Source: Prevotella sp. (GTDB taxonomy: Bacteria; Bacteroidota; Bacteroidia; Bacteroidales; Bacteroidaceae). From it: 60,055 bases of DNA. Of the stretch, positions 15,417 to 25,124 are shown one piece after another. The number at the start of each line of letters is the position of its first letter. Position 1 is the stretch's first letter. Position numbers and translations under genes: made by a program. The stretch covers positions 1 through 60,055 of the forward strand of contig JAFZSR010000008.1 in NCBI GenBank assembly GCA_017619275.1. Direction: 5' to 3'. Below the pieces are notes generated by a model. That model saw only the letters and a list, made by a program, of their open reading frames with translations. It had not been told where the DNA came from and made no database searches.

Positions 15417-17600
15417 ATGAAAAAGATTTATGCGCTCCTCACAGCCTTTGTGCTGACGATTGCCGCCACGGGTCAGACCCTGAACGTAAAGGTGGGCAAC
15501 GTCACTTATCAGTTCCCTGCCACTCAGGCGGGCGAGATGAACTATAGCAACGGTAAGACGTTGACCATTATGGGCAAGTTGTTTACGCTGACCGACATCG
15601 AAGCCATTACGGCGGACGACACGAGCGTGAAGGATAACACGGTGGCGGTGGCCTATAATGGAACCACGGCCACGGTGACCATCGCGGGCAACGTGGCTCA
15701 GTATGTGGATGCCACCGTCAGCGGTGCCCACGTAGCCATCAACCAGACGAATACCGCCGACATCGATGACGATGAGATTACCTACACCATAAGCGGAACC
15801 TCGGAAGACGGATCGTTTGCGTTGGACGGCAGTTACAAGTGTAGCATCCAACTAGCAGGCGTGACGCTGACCAATCCTAACGGCAGTGCCATCAACATCA
15901 ACAATAAGAAGCGCATTCAAATCAGCGCCAAGAAGGATACCGACAACACACTGGCCGATGGCGCCGCTGGCTCGCAGAAGGCGTGCATCTATAGCAAAGG
16001 ACAGCTGCAGTTGCAAGGTAACGGCAGACTGGATGTCGTGGGCAACGCGGCGCATGCCATCAAGAGTGGTGACTACATCTCGGTGAAGAACCTAACGCTG
16101 AACATCGCATCGGCCGCAAAGGATGGCATCTCGTGCAACAAGTATTTCCAGATGAAGAGCGGCAATGTGACCATTCAGGGCGTGGGCGACGATGGCATTC
16201 AGGTGGAATTGGAGGCCGACGATGAGACGACGGCCGAAACCGAAGGCCATGAGGACGAAAACTCCGGCAACATCTATATTGAGGATGGCACGCTCGTCAT
16301 CACCGTTCCCGCAACGGCAGCTGGCGGCAAGTGTCTGAAGGCCAATGGTCGGGCAAGCATCATCGGCGGCAGCCTCACGCTGACGGCCAACGGCAAGGTT
16401 GACACCAGCGACAGCAGCGACCCGTCGTATACTGCTGCCATCAAGGGCACTAACGTCACGGTGGCGGGCGGCAACATCGACATCACGGTGAAGGGCGCAG
16501 CTGGTCGGGGTATCTCGGCCGACGAAACCATCACCACCGACGGCGGTGTGCTCACCATCACCAATAGCGGTGCTCCTACCACCATCTCGAGCGATGTGAA
16601 AGGTGCCAAAGGTTTGAAGGCACTCAACATCGCGCTTAACGACGGCACCATCAACATCACCATGAGCGGCAATGCCTCGAAGGCTATTCGTTGCGGCGAC
16701 GGAACGAAGTCGACCAGCGGTGGCGGTGGCGGTTGGCCTGGTGGTGGCGGTGGTTGGCCTGGCGGCCCAGGAGGACCTGGCGGAGGTGGCGGGCCTGGTG
16801 GTGGCTCCACGTGGACGAACATCACTGGTTCCTACAGCCAAGGCACAAGCGACGGCACTGGCCCCACGCTCACTATCACACAAACTGGTTCCACCAGCAG
16901 TTCTTCTTCGGCCAAGGCCATCAAAGCCATCTGCGCCGTGACCATCTACGGCGGTCAGACCGAGATTACCACGACCAAAAGCAGTGCCGAAGGACTGGAG
17001 TCGAAGACCAGTATCGACATCCGCGGCGGTCAGCACTATCTGAAGTGCTACGACGACTGCATGAACTCGGCAGGGAAAATCAGCTTCAACGGCGGCACCA
17101 CCGTCTGCTACTCCACGGGCAACGATGCCATTGACTCGAATGCCGGCAGCAGCGGCGCCATCACCATCGGCGACGGCTCCGTGCTGGCCTACATGACCAG
17201 GGGCGACCCCGACGAAGCCTTCGACTGCGACAACAATAACTATATCCAGATTACCGGCACAGGCATCGCCATCGGTGCCGGTGGCAAGCAGAGCAGCGCC
17301 TCGGGCACCGTCTCGGGCGCGAATCAGGGCTACGCTTTCCCCGGTACGGTCACCTTCAAGGCCAATGTCTATAACACGCTGGCCGATGCTTCTGGCCAGA
17401 ACCTCGTGACCTTCCAACTGCCCGTAGCCATCAGAAGCACGTGTACCTTCATCACCGCCACGGGCATGGTAAAAGGCTCCACATACACCGTGAAGTCATC
17501 GGAGACGGCTCCCACCGACGCCACCACCACCTGGCACGGTTTGTACCTCGGCTCATCGGCCACCGGAACAACCAATGTTGCCTCATTCACGGCCAAATAA
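15417..17600 (+). CDS. exported carbohydrate-binding domain protein (DUF4353 type)
   Basis: 727 residues from the ATG at 15417, chosen because MKKIYALLTAFVLTIAATG is a good signal peptide; an upstream in-frame ATG at 15357 adds 20 residues overlapping the structured RNA. The body is a long parallel beta-helix with regular Asn/Gly/Thr turns (KDGISCNKYFQMKSGNVTIQ, DGIQV, GKCLKANGRASIIGGSLTL, AKAIKAICAVTIYGGQ) typical of the DUF4353 carbohydrate-binding family. A Gly/Pro/Trp-rich linker with two WPGG repeats (about residues 437-462) splits the helix, close to a surface loop. No catalytic residues were identified; a cell-surface adhesin or glycan-binding role is likely. Confidence 0.75.
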   Translation: MKKIYALLTAFVLTIAATGQTLNVKVGNVTYQFPATQAGEMNYSNGKTLTIMGKLFTLTDIEAITADDTSVKDNTVAVAYNGTTATVTIAGNVAQYVDATVSGAHVAINQTNTADIDDDEITYTISGTSEDGSFALDGSYKCSIQLAGVTLTNPNGSAININNKKRIQISAKKDTDNTLADGAAGSQKACIYSKGQLQLQGNGRLDVVGNAAHAIKSGDYISVKNLTLNIASAAKDGISCNKYFQMKSGNVTIQGVGDDGIQVELEADDETTAETEGHEDENSGNIYIEDGTLVITVPATAAGGKCLKANGRASIIGGSLTLTANGKVDTSDSSDPSYTAAIKGTNVTVAGGNIDITVKGAAGRGISADETITTDGGVLTITNSGAPTTISSDVKGAKGLKALNIALNDGTINITMSGNASKAIRCGDGTKSTSGGGGGWPGGGGGWPGGPGGPGGGGGPGGGSTWTNITGSYSQGTSDGTGPTLTITQTGSTSSSSSAKAIKAICAVTIYGGQTEITTTKSSAEGLESKTSIDIRGGQHYLKCYDDCMNSAGKISFNGGTTVCYSTGNDAIDSNAGSSGAITIGDGSVLAYMTRGDPDEAFDCDNNNYIQITGTGIAIGAGGKQSSASGTVSGANQGYAFPGTVTFKANVYNTLADASGQNLVTFQLPVAIRSTCTFITATGMVKGSTYTVKSSETAPTDATTTWHGLYLGSSATGTTNVASFTAK

Positions 17601-17698
17601 ACTATTAACTTGGACGAGCCACGCGAGTAAATCAAGGACATAAAGTCTTGACAATTATTGACAAAAAGATAGGAAAAGAACAAAAAAAACATTTTTAT

Positions 17699-17729
17699 TT
17701 TGTTCTTTTCCTCTTAATTTGTAACTTTG
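17699..17729 (+). promoter_or_regulatory. Bacteroidetes promoter for korAB
   Basis: TTTG at 17699-17702, a 19-bp spacer and TAACTTTG at 17722-17729: a textbook pair, 33 bp upstream of the korA ATG. Confidence 0.85.
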
Positions 17730-17762
17730 CACAAAATTTCATATCACACTAAACATCAAGCT

Positions 17763-19688
17763 ATGGCTGAAAACGAAAAAATTGCTTCGCATGGCGAAGG
17801 ACAATTGGAAGTGAAAGAGCTCGACCAGGTGGTCGTACGTTTTTCAGGTGACTCCGGCGACGGCATGCAGTTGGCCGGCAACATTTTCTCTACTGTCAGT
17901 GCCACCGTTGGCAATGGCATCTCCACATTCCCCGACTATCCCGCCGACATCCGCGCTCCGCAAGGATCGCTGACGGGCGTCAGCGGCTTCCAGGTGCACA
18001 TCGGCGCCGGGAAGGTTTACACGCCGGGCGACCTCTGCGACGTGCTGGTGGCCATGAACGCTGCCGCACTGAAAACGCAGTACCGCTATGCCAAGCCCCA
18101 GGCCACCATCATCATCGACACCGATGCCTTTGGGCCGAAAGACTTGGAGAAAGCTCAGTTCAAGACCGCCGACTATCTGGGCGAGATGGGCATCGACCCC
18201 GACCGCGTGGTGACATGCCCCATGACGCAGATGGTGAAAGACTGTCTGAAGGATACGGGCATGGACAACAAGGCTATGCTGAAGTGCCGCAACATGTTCG
18301 CCCTTGGTCTCGTCTGCTGGCTCTTCAACCGCGACCTGGAGCTGGTGAATAATTTCCTTCGCGAAAAGTTCGCCAAGAAGCCTGCTATTGCCGAAAGCAA
18401 CATCATGGTGGTACGGGCTGGCTACGACTACGGAGCCAACACCCACGCCTCGGTGCCCGCCACCTATCGCATAGAATCGAAACAGAAGGAGCCCGGCCGT
18501 TATATGGACATCACGGGCAACAAAGCCACATCATACGGACTCATTGCCGCCGCAGAGAAAGCCGGACTGAGGCTCTATCTGGGCAGCTATCCCATCACGC
18601 CAGCCACCGACATCCTGCACGAGCTGTCGAAGCACAAGTCGTGCGGCGTCATCACCGTGCAATGCGAGGACGAGATCAGTGGTGCTGCCTCGGCCATCGG
18701 TGCCTCGTTTGCCGGAGCACTGGCCGCCACCAGCACCAGTGGCCCTGGCATCTGCCTGAAGAGCGAAGCCATGAACCTGGCCGTCATCGACGAGTTGCCG
18801 CTGGTGGTCATCGACGTGCAGCGCGGCGGTCCCTCCACGGGTCTGCCTACGAAGAGCGAGCAGACCGATCTGCTGCAGGCCCTCTACGGCCGCAACGGCG
18901 AGAGCCCCATGCCCGTCATCGCCGCTCTCAGTCCCACCGACTGCTTCTATGCTGCCTATGATGCCGCACGCATCGCCTTGGAGCACCTCACGCCGGTGGT
19001 GCTGCTCACCGATGCTTTCGTGGCCAACGGTAGCGGTGCCTTCAAGCTGCCCACCTCGATGGACGAGCTGCCCGAGATTCATCCCCACTATGTCACGCCG
19101 GAGATGAAAGGCCACTACACGCCTTACTTCCGCGACGAGGAGACGAAGGTGCGCTACTGGGCCATCCCCGGACAGGAGGGCTACACCCATATCCTGGGCG
19201 GACTGGAGAAGGACGGTCGCACGGGTGCCATCAGCACCGACCCTGAGAACCACGACGAGATGTGCCGTCTGCGTGCCGAGAAGGTGGCCCGCATCCCCGT
19301 TCCCGACCTTGAGGTTGAGGGCGACAAGGACCGTGCCGACCTGCTCATCGTGGGCTTCGGCTCAACCTACGGTCATCTCTACAGCGCCATGCAGGAGCTG
19401 CGCCGCGAGGGACATCGTGTGGCCTTGGCACAGTTCCGCTATATCAACCCCCTGCCGAAGAACACCGCCCGCGTGCTGCGCAAGTACAAGAATGTGGTGG
19501 TGGCCGAGCAGAACCTCGGTCAGCTGGCCGCCTACCTGCGCTCGAATGTCGACGAATTCACCCCCTATCAGTTCAACCAAGTGAAGGGACAGCCCTTCGT
19601 GGTTAGCGAACTGGTAGCCGCCTTCCGCAACATCCTTGAACCCCGCCGCACACGCATCGCAAGTGTCGACCTATCTTTCGGAGATTAA
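17763..19688 (+). CDS. korA: 2-oxoacid:ferredoxin oxidoreductase, alpha subunit with fused gamma domain
   Basis: 641 residues. The N-terminal ~190 residues are the gamma domain (VVRFSGDSGDGMQLAGNIFS, PDYPADIRAPQGSLTGVSGF). The alpha (pyrimidine-binding) domain follows, with YPITPATDILHELS, EDEISGAASAIGASFAGA, TSTSGPGICLKSEA and QRGGPSTGLPTKSEQTDLL. A C-terminal transketolase-like domain begins near 520 (DLLIVGFGSTYGHL). With KorB it would oxidise 2-oxoglutarate, or another 2-oxoacid, to the CoA ester and reduce ferredoxin. The start at 17763 lies after a consensus promoter; an upstream in-frame start does not. Confidence 0.9.
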   Translation: MAENEKIASHGEGQLEVKELDQVVVRFSGDSGDGMQLAGNIFSTVSATVGNGISTFPDYPADIRAPQGSLTGVSGFQVHIGAGKVYTPGDLCDVLVAMNAAALKTQYRYAKPQATIIIDTDAFGPKDLEKAQFKTADYLGEMGIDPDRVVTCPMTQMVKDCLKDTGMDNKAMLKCRNMFALGLVCWLFNRDLELVNNFLREKFAKKPAIAESNIMVVRAGYDYGANTHASVPATYRIESKQKEPGRYMDITGNKATSYGLIAAAEKAGLRLYLGSYPITPATDILHELSKHKSCGVITVQCEDEISGAASAIGASFAGALAATSTSGPGICLKSEAMNLAVIDELPLVVIDVQRGGPSTGLPTKSEQTDLLQALYGRNGESPMPVIAALSPTDCFYAAYDAARIALEHLTPVVLLTDAFVANGSGAFKLPTSMDELPEIHPHYVTPEMKGHYTPYFRDEETKVRYWAIPGQEGYTHILGGLEKDGRTGAISTDPENHDEMCRLRAEKVARIPVPDLEVEGDKDRADLLIVGFGSTYGHLYSAMQELRREGHRVALAQFRYINPLPKNTARVLRKYKNVVVAEQNLGQLAAYLRSNVDEFTPYQFNQVKGQPFVVSELVAAFRNILEPRRTRIASVDLSFGD

Positions 19689-19737
19689 CACAACGAAGAC
19701 AGGAATAAAAGTTGTCAATAAGAAAAAGAAATAATAT

Positions 19738-20745
19738 ATGGAACAGTACACATTCAATGATTATAAGAAGGGACAGCCGCGTTGGTGTCCTGGGTGTGGT
19801 GACCACTTCTTCTTGGCTTCGTTGCACAAGGCGATGGCCGAGACGGGTGTGGCCCCGCATGAGATGGCTGTCATCAGCGGCATCGGTTGTTCGAGCCGTC
19901 TGCCCTATTATGTCAACACCTACGCCATGCAGACCATTCACGGGCGTGCTGCCGCTATCGCCACGGGCGCCAAGGTGGCCAATCCCAAGCTGTGCATCTG
20001 GCAGATCAGCGGCGACGGCGACGGTCTGGCCATCGGCGGCAACCACTTTATCCATGCCATGCGCCGAAACATCGACCTGAACATGGTGTTGCTTAATAAC
20101 CGCATTTACGGCCTGACGAAAGGACAGTACTCGCCCACCTCGCCTCGTGGCTTCGTCAGCAAGAGCAGCCCTTACGGCACGGTGGAAGACCCGTTCCGTC
20201 CGGCCGAGCTGTGCTTCGGAGCACGCGGTCATTTCTTCGCCCGTTGCGTGGCCACCGATGCCAAAGGTAGCGTGGAGGTGCTGAAGGCCGCCTACGAGCA
20301 CAAGGGAGCCTCGGTGACCGAGGTGTTGCAGAACTGTGTCATCTTCAACGACCACTGCCACGACATCGTCTACAACAACGAAGGTCGTCGCAAGAACGCT
20401 ATCTATGTGCGCCACGGCGAGAAGCTCGTCTTTGGCGAGAACAACGAATACGGTCTGGTGCAGCAGGGCTTCGGTCTGAAGGTGGTGGAGATAGGCAAGG
20501 ACGGCTATACGCTCGACGATGTGCTCACCCACGACGCCCATTGCGAGGACAACACCCTGCAGCTGAAACTCGCCATGATGTCGCCCGAAGATGGCTTCCC
20601 CATCGCCCTCGGCGTCATCCGCGACGTGGAGGCTCCCACCTACAACGACGCCGTGCACCAACAGCTGGCCGATGTCTCGGCACAGAAGAAGTACCACAAC
20701 TTCATGGAACTGCTCGAGACCAACGACACCTGGGAGGTGAAGTAA
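19738..20745 (+). CDS. korB: 2-oxoacid:ferredoxin oxidoreductase, beta subunit
   Basis: 335 residues. The TPP-binding subunit: CPGCGDHFFL near the N-terminus carries cluster-ligand cysteines, SGIGCSSRLPYYVN follows, and the TPP/Mg motif is ISGDGDGLAIGGNHF with LLNNRIYGLTKGQ. It begins 49 bp after korA and works with it as one enzyme. The short KorB form lacks its own 2[4Fe-4S] ferredoxin domain, so a separate ferredoxin is needed; none is encoded nearby. Confidence 0.9.
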   Translation: MEQYTFNDYKKGQPRWCPGCGDHFFLASLHKAMAETGVAPHEMAVISGIGCSSRLPYYVNTYAMQTIHGRAAAIATGAKVANPKLCIWQISGDGDGLAIGGNHFIHAMRRNIDLNMVLLNNRIYGLTKGQYSPTSPRGFVSKSSPYGTVEDPFRPAELCFGARGHFFARCVATDAKGSVEVLKAAYEHKGASVTEVLQNCVIFNDHCHDIVYNNEGRRKNAIYVRHGEKLVFGENNEYGLVQQGFGLKVVEIGKDGYTLDDVLTHDAHCEDNTLQLKLAMMSPEDGFPIALGVIRDVEAPTYNDAVHQQLADVSAQKKYHNFMELLETNDTWEVK

Positions 20746-20760
20746 GCGGCAAAACCATAC

Positions 20761-22218
20761 ATGGAGGAGAAAGAAAAGAACGATAACGAACTGGTGCGCC
20801 GCATAGCGGAGCAGAAGTATGAGTTCGGGTTCACCACCGACATCAACACCGAAATCATCGAGAAGGGGTTGAACGAGGACGTGGTGCGCTTGATCTCGCA
20901 GAAGAAAGGCGAGCCAGAGTGGATGCTCGACTTCCGTCTGCGTGCTTTCCGCTATTGGCGCGAGCAGCAGGAGCCCACATGGGGCCACGTGCACGTCCCT
21001 CCTGTCGACTACCAGGCCATCAGCTACTACGCCCACCCTGCCAGCAAGGCCGGGTCGGGTGTGGGGGCTATTGACCCCAAGCTCATCGAGACCTTCGACA
21101 AGCTGGGCATCCCCTTGGAGGAGCGGCTGGCGCTGAGCGGCAACACCGCCGTGGATGCCATCATGGACTCCGTGAGCGTGAAGACCACGTTCAAGGAAAA
21201 GCTGCGCGAGAAGGGCGTTATCTTCTGCAGCATCGGCGACGCCATCAAGGAGCATCCCGACCTGGTGCGCCAGTATCTGGGCACCGTAGTGCCCTACCGC
21301 GACAATTTCTACGCCGCGCTCAACAGCGCCGTCTTCAGCGACGGCTCCTTCGTGTACATCCCCCGTGGCGTGCGCTGTCCCATGGAGCTGAGCAGCTACT
21401 TCCGCATCAACGCCCGCAACACTGGACAATTTGAGCGCACACTTATCATTGCCGACGACGACAGCTACGTGAGCTATCTCGAAGGCTGCACTGCCCCCAT
21501 GCGCGACGAGAACCAGCTGCACGCCGCCATCGTGGAAATCATTGTGAAGGAGCGCGCCGAGGTGAAATATTCCACCGTGCAGAACTGGTATCCCGGCGAC
21601 GAGCAAGGGCGCGGCGGCGTGCTCAACCTGGTGACGAAGCGCGGACTGCTGGCGGGCACCGATTCGAAGCTGTCGTGGACGCAGGTGGAGACGGGCAGCG
21701 CCATCACTTGGAAGTATCCCTCGTGCATCCTGAAGGGCGACGGCTCGCAAGCCGAGTTCTACAGCGTGGCCGTAACCAACAACTACCAGGAGGCCGACAC
21801 AGGCACGAAGATGATTCATCTGGGGCGCAACACGAAGAGCACCATCATCTCGAAAGGCATCTCTGCCGGACACTCGCAGAACAGCTACCGCGGACTGGTG
21901 CGTGCCGCCGCCACTGCCGATGGTGCCCGCAACTACTCCAGCTGCGACTCGTTGCTACTGGGCAGCAATTGTGGCGCACACACCTTCCCCTATATCGACG
22001 CGCAGAATCCCACTGCCATCTTCGAACACGAGGCCACCACCAGCAAAATCAGTGAGGACCAGCTGTTTTATTGCCAACAGCGTGGCATACCCGCCGAGCA
22101 GGCCGTGGGCCTCATCGTCAACGGCTATGCCAAGGAGGTGCTGCAGAAGCTGCCGATGGAGTTTGCCGTGGAGGCGCAGAAGCTGCTCTCGGTGTCGCTC
22201 GAAGGAACGGTAGGATGA
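20761..22218 (+). CDS. sufB: Fe-S cluster scaffold protein SufB
   Basis: 485 residues, full length for SufB. Landmarks: [48 protein letters not shown]-type core (here [11 protein letters not shown]), [12 protein letters not shown], the parallel beta-helix with [16 protein letters not shown], and [10 protein letters not shown]. SufB with SufC and SufD builds Fe-S clusters. It starts 15 bp after korB and probably shares its transcript, which fits supply of clusters to an Fe-S enzyme. No sufC, sufD or sufS is present in the window, so the rest of the Suf set must lie elsewhere. Confidence 0.92.
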   Translation: MEEKEKNDNELVRRIAEQKYEFGFTTDINTEIIEKGLNEDVVRLISQKKGEPEWMLDFRLRAFRYWREQQEPTWGHVHVPPVDYQAISYYAHPASKAGSGVGAIDPKLIETFDKLGIPLEERLALSGNTAVDAIMDSVSVKTTFKEKLREKGVIFCSIGDAIKEHPDLVRQYLGTVVPYRDNFYAALNSAVFSDGSFVYIPRGVRCPMELSSYFRINARNTGQFERTLIIADDDSYVSYLEGCTAPMRDENQLHAAIVEIIVKERAEVKYSTVQNWYPGDEQGRGGVLNLVTKRGLLAGTDSKLSWTQVETGSAITWKYPSCILKGDGSQAEFYSVAVTNNYQEADTGTKMIHLGRNTKSTIISKGISAGHSQNSYRGLVRAAATADGARNYSSCDSLLLGSNCGAHTFPYIDAQNPTAIFEHEATTSKISEDQLFYCQQRGIPAEQAVGLIVNGYAKEVLQKLPMEFAVEAQKLLSVSLEGTVG

Positions 22219-22299
22219 AGCAGCCTACGACCTAAATGAGAAATGAGGATTTTCCCCTATAATTATAACTTTATTTATTAACCAAAAACAAAAAAACAA

Positions 22300-22977
22300 A
22301 TGAAAAAGTATCTTGCAGAACTTGTTGGAACGTTTACACTGACGTTCTTGGGCTGCGGCGCCGCCGTGGCTCTGGGCTGTGGCAGCGACACAGCCAGCAT
22401 CGTGGGCACCGCCCTCGCATTCGGTCTCGCCGTTGTGGCTATGGCCTACACCATCGGTGGCATCAGCGGTTGCCACATCAACCCCGCCATCACCCTGGGC
22501 TGCTTCCTCACTGGTCGTATGAACGCCAAGGACTGTGGCATGTACATGGTATTCCAGGTCATCGGCGCCATCCTGGCTGCCGCCCTGCTGAGCGCTATCG
22601 TGAGCACAGCTGAACCTAGCGCAGTTATCACCACCGCCACAGGTGCCAACGCCTGCGCCTTTGGCGTCACCAACGGACTGCTGGTTGAGGTTGTCCTCAC
22701 CATGCTCTTCGTCCTTGTGGTGCTCGGCGCTACCTCGAAGACCAACGGTGCCACCAACAACTTCGCTGGTCTGGCCATCGGTCTCAGCCTGGTGCTCATC
22801 CACCTGGTGGGCATCCACTTCACTGGCACCAGCGTCAACCCCGCCCGTAGCATCGGTCCCGCCCTCTTCCAGGGTGGCGAAGCCCTGAGCCAGCTTTGGG
22901 TGTTCATCGTAGGCCCACTGGTTGGCGGTGCTATCGCAGCCGGCGTGTGGAAGTGCATCCACCCCGACAAGAAATAA
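22300..22977 (+). CDS. aqpZ: aquaporin, AqpZ-like
   Basis: 225 residues with six membrane spans and two half-helices bearing NPA at 61-63 (SGCHINPAITLG) and 180-182 (GTSVNPARSIGPAL). The selectivity-filter positions read Phe41, His173 and Arg183, the pattern of water-specific aquaporins rather than glycerol facilitators. It follows sufB by 81 bp; a TAACTTTA-like box near 22268 may give a separate promoter. A strong hairpin terminator follows. Confidence 0.92.
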   Translation: MKKYLAELVGTFTLTFLGCGAAVALGCGSDTASIVGTALAFGLAVVAMAYTIGGISGCHINPAITLGCFLTGRMNAKDCGMYMVFQVIGAILAAALLSAIVSTAEPSAVITTATGANACAFGVTNGLLVEVVLTMLFVLVVLGATSKTNGATNNFAGLAIGLSLVLIHLVGIHFTGTSVNPARSIGPALFQGGEALSQLWVFIVGPLVGGAIAAGVWKCIHPDKK

Positions 22978-23000
22978 TTGCTGAGCAAACACTAATCTGA

Positions 23001-23050
23001 CTGTGGCGCCAAACGCAAATAAACACGTGTGGCGCCACAGACAGTTTTTA
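23001..23050 (+). terminator. intrinsic terminator after the aquaporin
   Basis: CTGTGGCGCCA (23001-23011) pairs exactly with TGGCGCCACAG (23030-23040), an 11-bp GC-rich stem, followed by ACAGTTTTT. It also lies at the 3' end of the leftward TIGR04076 gene, so it may serve both strands. Confidence 0.85.
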
Positions 23051-23065
23051 TCCCTGAAGTTCGGC

Positions 23066-23371
23066 CTAATTGTTCATCAGCTCAATATAGAAACTGAAAG
23101 GACGGAAGCCATCGTTGCAGCTGATCATGGCCGACATCGGGTTTTTCATCCATCCGTCGTAGAAATTGCCCTCGCCCCTGGCCAGCGACTCCACGAAGGG
23201 CTTCATCGATTCCCATGCCGATGGGCACATCCCTTCAGGGCATGCCCCATCGACAGAGATCCATTGTTGGCCTACGCTCACATCGCAAGTATGCTTAATG
23301 GGATTCTCATATTTCGCCATCAAGTTCTTATAGACTGTCTGGCGAACGGCAGTGATTCGTACTTTGCTCAT
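23066..23371 (-). CDS. TIGR04076-family small protein
   Basis: 101 residues from MSKVRITAV, four bases after the GH9 stop. The frame stays open upstream to 23581, but that part overlaps GH9 and has no family character. Conserved features: VRITAVRQTVYKNLMAKY, a Cys-rich centre (HTCDVSVGQQW, DGACPEGMCPSAW), and NDGFRPFSFYIEL at the end. The family is small and uncharacterised; the three central cysteines suggest metal or redox chemistry. Last gene of the GH127-GH9 operon. Confidence 0.75.
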   Translation of the reverse strand: MSKVRITAVRQTVYKNLMAKYENPIKHTCDVSVGQQWISVDGACPEGMCPSAWESMKPFVESLARGEGNFYDGWMKNPMSAMISCNDGFRPFSFYIELMNN

Positions 23372-23375
23372 CTTG

Positions 23376-25124
23376 TTATTCCAAAGCATCGAGCCAGCAG
23401 AGGAAAGCGACGAGCGAGGCGTTCCAGTTGATGGCAATCTCGTTGGAGGCATACGACTCTGCATCGTCGATAAACGACTCATCGGGATAGCTCGAGGGAT
23501 AGACAGCATTGTGCATGTCTCTCTTGTCCTGCTGTCCGGGGTTAGGACCGCCCACCAGCATGCCGGGGAAGGGAGCCTCAATGTTATCGGCGGCTGAGAT
23601 ACGGTGGTGGGGATGCATGGGACTCTTGGTGCCGAAGCCCGTCACAAAGCAGTAGCCTGTGGCGTTACGCCCCAGCAGATAGTCGGCGTTCTGCATGGCG
23701 AAGCGACGATATTTGCTGGTGCCCGTCATCTGGTCGGCCATCAGCAGCGCCATTGCCTGACAGCAGTTGTGCTCGGCCAGACAGCCCCAGCCAAAGTCGT
23801 TGGGCTTGTTGCCATAGGGGGCATTGAAGCACGATGTCTCCACGCCCTGCACGGCTCCTTCGCAATAGTCGAGCAGTTGCGAAAGCATCTTTTCGCAGAG
23901 ACCGTCCACAGCAGCTTTCTGCGTGTCGGCCACCGTGACGTTGGCTTGCTTGAGGGCCAGCCACTCAAAAGCACCCAAAGCGGCCAAACCACCCCACGAC
24001 GGGGTGGAGAACTGGCGCGGCTGATACTGCACGGCATCGTCGAGATACTGCTGACGACCCGTCAAGCGATAGAGTGCCGAGGCAGCCCAGAAAAACTCGT
24101 CGCGGGCATTCATGTCGCCATAGGTGCCAGTAGTGACAGCCGGCTCCTTCAGTCGCTGCTGCTGATAGAAGGCTGAGGGATGCTCTTTAGCCCACTGATA
24201 GGCGCGCTCGGCCACGGCGGCAGCCTGCGCCGGGAAGCTGGGATAATCGCTCAGATAAGGCTCCAGCAGGCGGGCGGCATCGGCCATCACGGCGGCAAAG
24301 TCGAGGGTGGCGGTGACACTCTTCTGCACCACATAGCGCTGCTGACGGCAGGCGTTGGGCATGATGAATCCCTCGAAGTTGGGCGTGGTGAGCTTATGGT
24401 AGACCCCTCCGTCGGCAGGGTCCTGCATGGTGAAGAGCCACTGTAGGTTGAACATCATCTCGTCGAGCAAATCGGGCGTCTTGTTCTTACTTTCGGGGAT
24501 GTTGGTGTTGAGGCGGGCAAAGTAGTCCTTCTGCTGCTCGTAGGCGGCGAACATCAGGCCGATGCTGAAGGCCGAGTTCACCACATATTTATTATAGTCG
24601 CCTGCGTCGTACCATCCCAAGGCCGAGCTGATGACGGTGCCGGTAGGTCTGAGCGTGGAAGCTGCCGAGTTATGCACCAGCACGCGGGTATCGGGATGTC
24701 CTGCGGGACGGTTGTAGTCGCCACCCATGGTGATGGGCACGCCCGAGCGGATAAGGTAGAACAGGCGCAGGGCCGCACTGGCCACGTTGTGCAGCGGACG
24801 CTCGACCACTGTGAGGGGGTACTGCTGCTTGTCGACAATCACCTGATAGTTGCCTGGCTGCGACAGCTGGCCCAAGTCGACCACATAGCGCACCTTGCCC
24901 GACCACGGTGATGTGGCCTTGCGCACCGACTTGGCTTTTAGCTTGCGCCCGTCGGGGGCAACGATACGCACCTTGCCAGCGGGGTTGATGCCTTCCACTA
25001 CGATTACTTTCTCTTGTTGCGGAGCATAACCCACTTGGTTCAGGCGAATCTCCACATCGCTCTTGCCCTGCACAGCCATCGTGGTGGCGGCAAGCACTAA
25101 CGATAAAAACAGTTTCTTTTTCAT
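23376..25124 (-). CDS. GH9 family glycoside hydrolase (endoglucanase type)
   Basis: 582 residues. Signal peptide about 1-20, then an N-terminal Ig-like domain (22-110; IRLNQVGYAPQQEK) typical of GH9 enzymes, then the (alpha/alpha)6 catalytic domain. Catalytic landmarks: YDAGDYNKYV with Asp173 and Asp176, MHPHHRIS near 510, and the acid Glu562 in ESYASNEIAIN. Expected to cleave beta-1,4-glucans or related xyloglucan-type chains, in the periplasm or outside. It overlaps GH127 by 4 bp (ATGA), indicating translational coupling. Confidence 0.9.
   Translation of the reverse strand: MKKKLFLSLVLAATTMAVQGKSDVEIRLNQVGYAPQQEKVIVVEGINPAGKVRIVAPDGRKLKAKSVRKATSPWSGKVRYVVDLGQLSQPGNYQVIVDKQQYPLTVVERPLHNVASAALRLFYLIRSGVPITMGGDYNRPAGHPDTRVLVHNSAASTLRPTGTVISSALGWYDAGDYNKYVVNSAFSIGLMFAAYEQQKDYFARLNTNIPESKNKTPDLLDEMMFNLQWLFTMQDPADGGVYHKLTTPNFEGFIMPNACRQQRYVVQKSVTATLDFAAVMADAARLLEPYLSDYPSFPAQAAAVAERAYQWAKEHPSAFYQQQRLKEPAVTTGTYGDMNARDEFFWAASALYRLTGRQQYLDDAVQYQPRQFSTPSWGGLAALGAFEWLALKQANVTVADTQKAAVDGLCEKMLSQLLDYCEGAVQGVETSCFNAPYGNKPNDFGWGCLAEHNCCQAMALLMADQMTGTSKYRRFAMQNADYLLGRNATGYCFVTGFGTKSPMHPHHRISAADNIEAPFPGMLVGGPNPGQQDKRDMHNAVYPSSYPDESFIDDAESYASNEIAINWNASLVAFLCWLDALE

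Noticed and set aside
19603-21873. Very long minus-strand open frame opposite korB and sufB
   Set aside because: Antisense to two well-supported genes and without recognisable domains.
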